From Streptomyces sp. NBC_00443 (GTDB lineage: Bacteria > Actinomycetota > Actinomycetes > Streptomycetales > Streptomycetaceae), in the NCBI RefSeq assembly GCF_036014175.1, contig NZ_CP107917.1, forward strand, positions 5,642,001-5,706,000: 64,000 nucleotides of DNA, read 5' to 3'. Of the stretch, positions 57,717-64,000 are shown one piece after another. The translations under genes were made by a program, and so were the position numbers. Under the pieces are notes generated by a model. That model made no database searches. It was not told the origin of the DNA and saw only the letters and a program-made list of their open reading frames with translations. How positions within the stretch are numbered: position 1 is the stretch's first letter; each line of letters starts with the position of its first letter.

Positions 57717-58356
57717 GGATCCCCCTGGGGATGGTCAGCCGTCCGATCAGGACGTACGCGGCGTCGAACAGCAGCGCCAGGATGATGATCCCGACCGTCC
57801 CCGCGAGCACCTGGTTGAGCGCGTTCGCACTGCCCAGCGAGGCGAGCCCGCGGAAGATCACATTGCCGAGACCGGGGCCGGAGGCGTACGCCGCGATCGC
57901 CGCGATGCCCATCAGCATCTGTGTCGCGACCCGGATCCCGGTCAGGATCGGCGGCCAGGCGAGCGGCAGCTCCACCTTCAGCAGCTGGGTGAGCCGGGAC
58001 ATACCGATGCCCCGGGCCGCCTCCACCAGGGACGGATCGACGCCGCGCAGCCCGACGATCGAGTTGCGCACGATCGGCAGCAGGCCGTACAGCGTCAGTG
58101 TGATCACCGTGGGCGGCACGCCCAGCCCCACGATCGGAATGAGCAGACCGATCATGGCGAGCGACGGAATGGTCAGGATGCCCGCGGTGGTCAGCGTGGC
58201 GAAGTTGCCGGCCCACTCGCTGCGGTACGTGGCCACTCCGATCAGCACCCCGAGCAGGGTGGCCACGACCATGCACTGGAAGACGGCGCTGGCGTGTTGG
58301 TAGGCGTCGGTGAGCAGCTGCTGGTGGCGGTTGCCCAGGTACTCCCAGAAGTTCAC
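57709..58356 (-). CDS. Osmoprotectant ABC transporter permease (first gene)
   Basis: A 215-residue permease with five or six helices: FQCMVVATLLGVLIGVATY near the start and the EAA-type loop LVEAARGIGMSRLTQLLKVELPLA near residue 115. Its 3' end overlaps the ATPase start by 8 bp. GTG 58356. The Lrp-type gene ends 26 bp upstream in the same direction, so it could be co-transcribed. Confidence 0.9.
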   Translation of the reverse strand: MNFWEYLGNRHQQLLTDAYQHASAVFQCMVVATLLGVLIGVATYRSEWAGNFATLTTAGILTIPSLAMIGLLIPIVGLGVPPTVITLTLYGLLPIVRNSIVGLRGVDPSLVEAARGIGMSRLTQLLKVELPLAWPPILTGIRVATQMLMGIAAIAAYASGPGLGNVIFRGLASLGSANALNQVLAGTVGIIILALLFDAAYVLIGRLTIPRGIRV

Positions 58357-58382
58357 TCGGACTCACCCCACCAGGTCGCGGG

Positions 58383-58862
58383 CTAGCTGTGCGCCCGGTC
58401 CTCCGCCGCCTGCTCCACCAACGGGATGATCCGCAGCGGAACGGGGTTCTCCATCACGATCGCCGTGGAGGCCCGGACGATCCCATCGAAACCGACAACG
58501 CGGTCGATCACACGCTGAAGATCGGCGTTGGAGCGCGCCACGAGGCGGCACAGCATGTCCCCGGTACCGGTGGTCGTGTGCAGCTCCAGCACCTCCGGCA
58601 CGGTCGCCAAGTGCGCCCGTACGTCGGCCCCTTGCCCCTGCCGGATCTGCAGGGTCGCGAAGGCGGTGACCGGATACCCGAGCGCCGCCGGATCGACCTC
58701 GGGACCAAAGCCGCGGATGACTCCGTTCGACTGAAGCCGGTCCAGCCGCGCCTGCACGGTCCCGCGGGCCACGCCCAGCCGCCGGGACATCTCCAGCACC
58801 CCGATCCGCGGCTCCCGCGCCAGCAGCACGATGATCCGTCCGTCCAGATGATCGATCGCCAT
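58383..58862 (-). CDS. Lrp/AsnC-family regulator
   Basis: A 159-residue protein: AsnC-type HTH (about 6-55, LDGRIIVLLAREPRIGVLEM then RLGVARGTVQARLDRLQ) and the ligand-binding RAM domain (about 70-145) with TGTGDMLCRLVA. It is divergent from hpd, so it probably controls tyrosine breakdown, sensing an aromatic amino acid; in S. coelicolor the same pair occurs as I recall. ATG 58862 has GAGG about 9 nt upstream; ATG 58898 twelve codons earlier is the alternative. Confidence 0.87.
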   Translation of the reverse strand: MAIDHLDGRIIVLLAREPRIGVLEMSRRLGVARGTVQARLDRLQSNGVIRGFGPEVDPAALGYPVTAFATLQIRQGQGADVRAHLATVPEVLELHTTTGTGDMLCRLVARSNADLQRVIDRVVGFDGIVRASTAIVMENPVPLRIIPLVEQAAEDRAHS

Positions 58863-58999
58863 GTCGGCCCGCCTCTTCTCACCGCTGGGGATGGTCATCC
58901 TGTACAGAAAGCCCGCATGGACGGGCCCACCACTGAGCAGATTGCCCAGCTGAGAACCAAACTATTGCGCACCTTGCCGCATGGCGTGAGGCTGCGCTT

Positions 59000-60145
59000 A
59001 TGACGCAGACCACACACCACACTCCCGACACCGCCCGGCAGGCCGACCCCTTCCCGGTCAAGGGAATGGACGCGGTCGTCTTCGCCGTGGGCAACGCCAA
59101 GCAGGCGGCGCACTACTACTCGACCGCTTTCGGCATGCGTCTCGTGGCCTACTCCGGACCGGAGAACGGCAGCCGCGAGACCGCGAGCTACGTGCTGGAG
59201 AACGGCTCCGCCCGTTTCGTCCTCACCTCCGTCATCAGGCCCGCCACCACCTGGGGCCACTTCCTCGCCCAGCACGTGGCCGAGCACGGCGACGGCGTCG
59301 TCGACCTCGCCATCGAGGTCCCGGACGCACGGCGGGCGTACGCGTACGCGCTCGAGCACGGCGCCACGTCCGTCACCGAGCCCTACGAGCTGAAGGACGA
59401 GCACGGCACCGTCGTCCTGGCCGCCATCGCGACGTACGGCGAGACCCGCCACACCCTCGTCGAGCGCACCGGCTACGACGGCCCGTACCTCCCCGGCTAT
59501 GTGGCGGCGAGCCCCATGGTCGAGCCGCCCGCCCAGCGCACCTTCCAGGCGATCGACCATTGTGTCGGCAACGTCGAGCTCGGCCGCATGAACGAGTGGG
59601 TCGGCTTCTACAACAAGGTCATGGGCTTCACGAACATGAAGGAGTTCGTGGGCGACGACATCGCGACCGAGTACAGCGCGCTGATGTCGAAGGTCGTGGC
59701 CGACGGCACGCTCAAGGTGAAGTTCCCGATCAACGAGCCCGCCATCGCCAAGAAGAAGTCCCAGATCGACGAGTACCTGGAGTTCTACGGCGGCGCGGGC
59801 GTCCAGCACATCGCGCTCAACACGAACGACATCGTCGAGACGGTACGCACCATGCGCGCGGCCGGCGTCCAGTTCCTGGCCACCCCCGACTCGTACTACG
59901 ACACCCTCGGCGAGTGGGTCGGCGACACCCGCGTCCCCGTCGAGACCCTGCGTGAGCTGAAGATCCTCGCGGACCGCGACGAGGACGGCTATCTGCTGCA
60001 GATCTTCACCAAGCCGGTCCAGGACCGCCCGACGGTCTTCTTCGAGATCATCGAACGCCACGGCTCCATGGGCTTCGGCAAGGGCAACTTCAAGGCCCTG
60101 TTCGAGGCGATCGAGCGGGAGCAGGACAAGCGCGGGAACCTCTGA
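59000..60145 (+). CDS. hpd: 4-hydroxyphenylpyruvate dioxygenase
   Basis: A 381-residue HPPD, which converts 4-hydroxyphenylpyruvate to homogentisate in tyrosine catabolism (cytoplasmic, Fe(II)-dependent). The iron ligands are in place: AIDHCVGNV (His187), GVQHIALNT (His270) and FFEIIERHG (Glu349). Both vicinal-oxygen-chelate halves are complete. The upstream region shared with the Lrp gene has two ATTGC motifs (58941 and 58963 areas) that might be regulator half-sites. In some streptomycetes homogentisate also gives melanin-like pigment. A terminator follows. Confidence 0.97.
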   Translation: MTQTTHHTPDTARQADPFPVKGMDAVVFAVGNAKQAAHYYSTAFGMRLVAYSGPENGSRETASYVLENGSARFVLTSVIRPATTWGHFLAQHVAEHGDGVVDLAIEVPDARRAYAYALEHGATSVTEPYELKDEHGTVVLAAIATYGETRHTLVERTGYDGPYLPGYVAASPMVEPPAQRTFQAIDHCVGNVELGRMNEWVGFYNKVMGFTNMKEFVGDDIATEYSALMSKVVADGTLKVKFPINEPAIAKKKSQIDEYLEFYGGAGVQHIALNTNDIVETVRTMRAAGVQFLATPDSYYDTLGEWVGDTRVPVETLRELKILADRDEDGYLLQIFTKPVQDRPTVFFEIIERHGSMGFGKGNFKALFEAIEREQDKRGNL

Positions 60146-60165
60146 CGGCCGGCTGACCCTCTTTC

Positions 60166-60197
60166 GGCGTGCGGGTTCCACGGGGGACCCGCACGCC
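60166..60197 (+). terminator. Terminator after hpd
   Basis: GGCGTGCGGGT (60166-60176) pairs perfectly with ACCCGCACGCC (60187-60197) around a 10-nt loop, 20 bp after the stop. Confidence 0.8.
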
Positions 60198-60259
60198 GGG
60201 GCGCCTGCCGCGCGCCGCGCACGCCCGCGCGGCACCCGAACGCGCCGTACGCTGAGCCC

Positions 60260-60556
60260 ATGGCCAGGATCAACGACGTCGGCGGCGTCGAGGGGTTCGG
60301 TCCCGTCGACACCGCGGACGACTCCGAGCCCTTCCACGCCGACTGGGAGGCGCGCGTCTTCGGGATCTGGAACGCCCTGCGCGCGCAGGAGATCTTCAAT
60401 CTGAACGAGTTCCGGGACGCGATCGAGTCGATCCCGCCGCGCGAGTACCTGGCGGCGTCGTACTACGAACGCTGGTTCCTCGCGATCAGCGACCTCCTCG
60501 AACGCAAGGGCGTGCTGGAGCCCGGCGAGCTGGAGCGGGACGAGCTCGATGGCTGA
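60260..60556 (+). CDS. Nitrile hydratase-like beta subunit, N-terminal half
   Basis: A 98-residue protein matching only the N-terminal part of a nitrile hydratase beta subunit: ARINDVGGVEGFGPV at the start, then FHADWEARVFGIWNAL and FRDAIESIPPREYLAASYYERWFLA. A normal beta subunit is about 220 residues; the other half is the next gene, overlapped by 8 bp. A split beta subunit is known in toyocamycin nitrile hydratase (ToyJKL) and thiocyanate hydrolase. Confidence 0.82.
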   Translation: MARINDVGGVEGFGPVDTADDSEPFHADWEARVFGIWNALRAQEIFNLNEFRDAIESIPPREYLAASYYERWFLAISDLLERKGVLEPGELERDELDG

Positions 60557-60851
60557 CCGATTCGCCCCGGACCGTTTCGCCCCGGGATCGCGTGTGGTGA
60601 CGTACCTCCACGACCCGGCCCACCACACCCGTCTGCCCCGCTACGCACGCGGCAAGCGGGGCGTCGTGATCGAGCCGGAGGGGCCCGCCGAACTGGCCGA
60701 CGTCAGCGCGCAGGGGCGTGCCGACGTGCCGGTGGAGCAGGTGTACGCGGTGCGGTTCCAGGCGCGTGACCTGTGGGGCGAGGGCGACCATCACGTCGTA
60801 CTGGATCTGTGGGAAAGCTACTTGGAAGAGGACCGTGGCGATGAGCGGTGA
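60549..60851 (+). CDS. Nitrile hydratase-like beta subunit, C-terminal half
   Basis: A 100-residue SH3-like protein: RFAPGSRVVTYLHDPAHHTRLPRYARGKRGVV and VYAVRFQARDLWGEGDHHVVLDLWESYL. This is the C-terminal beta-barrel of nitrile hydratase beta subunits, here as a separate chain. ATG 60549 lies inside the preceding gene and the stop lies inside the alpha subunit gene, so all three are translationally coupled. Confidence 0.85.
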   Translation: MADRFAPDRFAPGSRVVTYLHDPAHHTRLPRYARGKRGVVIEPEGPAELADVSAQGRADVPVEQVYAVRFQARDLWGEGDHHVVLDLWESYLEEDRGDER

Positions 60852-61422
60852 CCACTCCGACGCGACGATCGCCCGCCGGGTGCGGCGCCTGGAGACCCTC
60901 CTGGAGGAGAAGGGCGTCCTCAGCGGCGGGGAACTGGACGAGGCGATCGACGCGTTCCTCGCGGGCGCCTCACCGGCGAGCGGGGCGCGGGTCGTCGCGC
61001 GGGCCTGGACCGACGAGGACTTCAAGTCCCGTCTGCTGACGGACGGTACGGCGGCCGTGCGCGAGCTGGGCTTCATGGAGGGCGGCTACCAGCGCCTGCG
61101 CGTCGTCGAGAACACGGCGTCGACGCACCACGTCATCGTCTGCACCCTCTGCTCCTGCTACCCCATCCGCCTGCTCGGCCCGTCCCCGAGCTGGTACAAG
61201 TCGGAGCCGTACCGCTCCCGCGTGGTCCGCGAACCCCGGGCGGTCCTCGCCGAGTTCGGCCTGGACCTGCCGGCCGACACACGGATCACGGTGTGGGACT
61301 CCAGTGCGGAGACCCGCTACATGGTGCTGCCGCGCCGGCCGGAGGGCACGGACGGGATGCCGGAGGCGGAACTGGCGGGGCTGGTCAGCCGCAACGCGCT
61401 GATCGGCACGGCAGTGCTGTAG
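60841..61422 (+). CDS. Nitrile hydratase-like alpha subunit (cobalt-type motif)
   Basis: A 193-residue catalytic subunit. The metal claw reads VCTLCSC (Cys101, Cys104, Cys106); Thr in the second place is typical of cobalt enzymes, Ser of iron enzymes. Other conserved parts are WTDEDFKSRLLTDG, PSWYKSEPYRSRVVREPRAVL and RYMVLPRRPEGT. It would hydrate a nitrile to an amide, or hydrolyse thiocyanate. The natural substrate is unknown. No cobalt-loading activator gene is seen nearby; the split beta chains may take that role. Confidence 0.88.
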   Translation: MSGDHSDATIARRVRRLETLLEEKGVLSGGELDEAIDAFLAGASPASGARVVARAWTDEDFKSRLLTDGTAAVRELGFMEGGYQRLRVVENTASTHHVIVCTLCSCYPIRLLGPSPSWYKSEPYRSRVVREPRAVLAEFGLDLPADTRITVWDSSAETRYMVLPRRPEGTDGMPEAELAGLVSRNALIGTAVL

Positions 61423-61429
61423 GGACCGG

Positions 61430-62920
61430 TCACCGCCGCTTCGGCTCGGCGTCCATGTCCGGTACGTCCTCCACCGACGGTTCCCCCAGCTCCTTCAACG
61501 TCGCCTCGGCCAGCGGCACCCGCGTCGGCGAGAAGTGCGGATTGATCCGCAAGGCCTCCTGCAGATGCCGCCGTGCGGCCCCGGACATTCTCAGTTCCAG
61601 CTCGATCATGCCCTGGTGATAGACGTACAGCGCGCTGCGCACCCCGCCCCCGCGCTTCTGGTCGTTCGCCAGCCTCGCGAACTTCAGTGCCTCCTTGTGC
61701 TCCCCGGACCGGTGCAGCGCCCACCCCAGCGCGTCGGCCACCGCGACCCCCGGCTGCCGGCGCCACTCGGTCCGCAGCCGCTGCACAGCGGACTCCGGGT
61801 CGCCGTGGTCCGCCTCGAAGTGGCCCAGCACCAGTTCGTCGTCCACCCCGCCGGCCGCGGCCCGTGCCGCCCGCTCCCGCAGCAGGTCGTACTGCACGCG
61901 TGCGGCCCGCCCCAGGCCCAGCGACTCGTACAACTCGCCCAGTTCCAGCGCGTACTCGGGCAGCGGCTGCTTGGCGAGGGCGGCCCGGTACGCGTTCAGC
62001 GCCTCCGTCGTGCGGCCCAGTGCCGCCAGCGTCCGCCCCTGCCCCGCGAGCGCGGCCCGCTGGTCCGGGTCGAGGCGTACGGCCTCCTGGAAATGCCGCA
62101 GGGCCACGTCCAGGTCGCCGCGCTCCCAGGCGAGCTGCCCGGCCCGTTCGAGATACGCCGCCCGCTCGGCCGGGGCCTCGGCGCCCGCCGCCGCGTCGGA
62201 CAGCGCCACCGCCGCGTCCTCCCGCCAGCCCCGGTCCCGGTAGACGGCCGCCGCCCGGGCCTGCACCGCCGGGCCGGAGCGCAGCTCCAGCAGCCGGTCC
62301 AGCGTCCGCTTGGCCGCCTTGTGGTCACCCAGCCCCGTGTAGGCGTCGATCAGCGGCGGATACGTCGTCCACCGCTTGCGGTCCGCCTTCAGCGCCGCCT
62401 CGCCCCAGGTCCGCGCCGCGCCGAAGTCCCGCCGCGCGTTCGCCAGTGCCGCCATGCCGGCCAGCGCCTCGGCGTTCGGGTCCCGCTCCTTCAGCGACGT
62501 ACGCAGCGCCTTCTCGGCCTTCGGGTAGTACTCCGGCTCTGCGGTGCGCCGCCCCTGTTCCACATACGCCGCGCCCAGCACCGCCCACGAACGGGCGTCC
62601 CCCGGATGGGCCCGCAGATGCCTCTCCCGCTCGTCGATCAGCACCGCCAGATCGGGCAGCGCGGCCGGCACGCCCGCGGTGACCGCGGCGAGCGCCTGCG
62701 CCCCCGGTGCCGGTCCGGGCGCCCGGGTCCCGCCCTGCCCCCACGGCAGCAGCACCAGCACCCCGCCGAGCACCGCGCACCCCGCCACCGAGGCGATCAG
62801 CACCCGCCGCCGGTTGCGCGGCCGGCGGCCCGGCGTGCCCGGTACGTTCTCCGGCGCATCCTTCGAGGCGTCGGTCTCCAGGGCGCTGTTCCCCGCGGCG
62901 CTGTTCTCCATGGCGCTCAC
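61430..62920 (-). CDS. TPR-repeat membrane protein
   Basis: A 496-residue protein. A short cytoplasmic tail leads into one membrane helix (about 38-58, RVLIASVAGCAVLGGVLVLL). Then come many tetratricopeptide repeats (about 90-480), for example SWAVLGAAYVEQGRRTAEPEYYPKAEKAL and AYLERAGQLAWERGDLDVALRHFQEAVRLDP. TPR arrays bind other proteins; this one would do so outside the membrane or at its surface. It converges with the nitrile hydratase operon (8 bp between stops). GTG 62920 or ATG 62911 is the start. Function unknown. Confidence 0.8.
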   Translation of the reverse strand: MSAMENSAAGNSALETDASKDAPENVPGTPGRRPRNRRRVLIASVAGCAVLGGVLVLLPWGQGGTRAPGPAPGAQALAAVTAGVPAALPDLAVLIDERERHLRAHPGDARSWAVLGAAYVEQGRRTAEPEYYPKAEKALRTSLKERDPNAEALAGMAALANARRDFGAARTWGEAALKADRKRWTTYPPLIDAYTGLGDHKAAKRTLDRLLELRSGPAVQARAAAVYRDRGWREDAAVALSDAAAGAEAPAERAAYLERAGQLAWERGDLDVALRHFQEAVRLDPDQRAALAGQGRTLAALGRTTEALNAYRAALAKQPLPEYALELGELYESLGLGRAARVQYDLLRERAARAAAGGVDDELVLGHFEADHGDPESAVQRLRTEWRRQPGVAVADALGWALHRSGEHKEALKFARLANDQKRGGGVRSALYVYHQGMIELELRMSGAARRHLQEALRINPHFSPTRVPLAEATLKELGEPSVEDVPDMDAEPKRR

Positions 62921-63020
62921 TGTGCGTCAAGCCATGCGTCAATACGACGACCACACCCGTCCGAACCCGACCGCCGTACGCGGGGTTCACACCGATGGCC
63001 CCGAGTGCGACGCTGTGATC

Positions 63021-64000
63021 ATGAGCCGTACCGAAGCCGCACCCGACCAGGCCCGGGGTGACCTCACCGAGCGGCTGCTCGCGGGTCTGCCTGCCGAGGC
63101 CGTCCTCACCGACCCCGACGTCACGGCCGCCTACGCCAACGACATGGCCAGCTTCTGCCCGGCCGGCGCCCCCGCCGTCGTCGTCCTGCCGCGGACCGTC
63201 GAAGAGGTCCAGCACGTCATGCGCACCGCCACCGCCCTGCGCGTCCCGGTCGTCCCGCAGGGCGCCCGCACGGGCCTGTCGGGCGGGGCCAACGCCTCCG
63301 ACGGCTGCATCGTGCTGTCCCTGACCAAGATGGACCGCATCCTGGAGATCAACCCCGTCGACCGTATCGCCGTCGTCGAGCCCGGCGTCATCAACGCCGC
63401 CCTCTCCCGCGCGGTGGGCGAACACGGCCTGTACTACCCGCCGGACCCCTCCAGCTGGGAGATGTGCACGATCGGCGGCAACATCGGCACCGCCTCCGGC
63501 GGCCTGTGCTGTGTGAAGTACGGGGTGACCGCCGAGTACGTGCTCGGCCTGGAGGTCGTCCTCGCCGACGGGCGGCTGATGTCCACCGGCCGCCGTACCG
63601 CCAAGGGCGTCGCGGGATACGACCTGACCCGCCTCTTCGTCGGTTCCGAGGGCTCGCTCGGCATCGTCGTACGGGCTGTCCTGGCGCTGCGGCCGCAGCC
63701 GCCGCAGCAGCTGGTCCTCGCCGCCGAGTTCGCGTCGGCGGCGGCCGCCTGTGACGCCGTGTGCCGGATCATGGCCGGCGGGCATGTGCCGTCGCTGCTG
63801 GAGATCATGGACCGTACGACGGTCAAGGCCGTCAACGACCTCGCGCACATGGGGCTGCCGGAGACCACCGAGGCCCTGCTCCTGGCCGCCTTCGACACCC
63901 CGGACCCCGCCTCCGACCTCGCCGCCGTGGGCGCCCTGTGCGAGGCGGCCGGCGCCACCCAGGTGGTCCCGGCGGACGACGCGGCCGAGTCCGAACTCCT
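63021..64000 (+). CDS. FAD-binding oxidase, GlcD-like (partial at right edge)
   Basis: The first 326 residues of an FAD-linked oxidase of the glycolate oxidase/D-lactate dehydrogenase type. The PCMH FAD-binding domain shows VVLPRTVEEVQHVMRTA, VPVVPQGARTGLSGGA, the pyrophosphate loop CTIGGNIGTASGGLCCVKYGVT and GLEVVLADGRLMSTGRRTAKGVAGYDLTRLFVGSEGSLGIV. It oxidises a 2-hydroxy acid such as glycolate or lactate. The C-terminal end is outside the window. It is divergent from the TPR gene; ATG 63021. Confidence 0.9.
   Translation, partial: MSRTEAAPDQARGDLTERLLAGLPAEAVLTDPDVTAAYANDMASFCPAGAPAVVVLPRTVEEVQHVMRTATALRVPVVPQGARTGLSGGANASDGCIVLSLTKMDRILEINPVDRIAVVEPGVINAALSRAVGEHGLYYPPDPSSWEMCTIGGNIGTASGGLCCVKYGVTAEYVLGLEVVLADGRLMSTGRRTAKGVAGYDLTRLFVGSEGSLGIVVRAVLALRPQPPQQLVLAAEFASAAAACDAVCRIMAGGHVPSLLEIMDRTTVKAVNDLAHMGLPETTEALLLAAFDTPDPASDLAAVGALCEAAGATQVVPADDAAESEL

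Overview
The window is high-GC actinobacterial chromosome, almost certainly Streptomyces. The evidence is dense high-GC coding, frequent GTG starts, many ATGA/GTGA stop-start overlaps, and a run of genes whose order I recognise from the Streptomyces core: narK/nnaR, sigU/rsuA, a HelD-type helicase, malic enzyme, hupA, murA, yqgE, a DUF3039 gene, a GlcNAc-type ABC importer with a GH20 hexosaminidase, and hpd. No protein crosses both edges; the first gene lacks its 5' end and the last lacks its 3' end.

Layout. 1-3.0 kb: a translationally coupled set (MFS exporter, phosphopantetheinyl transferase, acyl-CoA carboxylase beta and epsilon) that looks like the edge of a natural-product or precursor-supply cluster lying to the left. 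3.0-3.5 kb: a non-coding or small-peptide locus of perfect hairpins with two near-identical 54-nt stem-loops. 3.5-5.9 kb: divergent MFS/LysR pair. 6-11 kb: three envelope genes (class A PBP-like protein with altered transpeptidase motifs, polysaccharide-deacetylase-like protein, secreted amidase-domain protein). 11-14 kb: nitrate uptake and its regulator, with a GlnR-like box. 14-24.8 kb: small regulators, sigU-rsuA, helicase, malic enzyme, HU, murA, YqgE, DUF3039. 24.8-29.8 kb: a DasR-type site followed by binding protein, two permeases and hexosaminidase, a chito-oligosaccharide/GlcNAc uptake and processing operon. 30-34.8 kb: a three-subunit xanthine-dehydrogenase-like operon with odd features. 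35-38.4 kb: SUKH-type protein, LAXTG surface protein, small membrane protein.

38.44-46.50 kb is a decayed integrative element of about 8 kb in the 3' end of a tRNA-Cys(GCA) gene. It is bounded by a 42-bp copy of the tRNA 3' half and has paired putative arm-site repeats at each end. It contains a frameshifted tyrosine integrase, an HTH/coiled-coil regulator, a membrane-protein gene broken by TGA, and an endonuclease VII-type gene carrying frameshifts and split by an IS5-family insertion. That insertion appears to carry a GNAT acetyltransferase as passenger. Base composition falls in parts of this element (about 41.9-43.3 and 44.7-46.0 kb).

46.7-64 kb returns to core-like sequence: MFS exporter, antitoxin/Doc pair, DEAH helicase, an IclR regulator with a tandemly duplicated tail, and a coupled GNAT plus enolase-superfamily racemase (MenC/NSAR type). 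Then follow a Lon-like protease, a four-gene glycine-betaine/osmoprotectant ABC operon, a divergent Lrp regulator and 4-hydroxyphenylpyruvate dioxygenase, a three-subunit nitrile-hydratase-like operon with split beta subunit, a TPR membrane protein, and the start of a GlcD-like FAD oxidase.

All calls come from reading the sequence and recalled family knowledge; no database search was run. Functional assignments by motif are stronger than the recalled Streptomyces coelicolor gene names.
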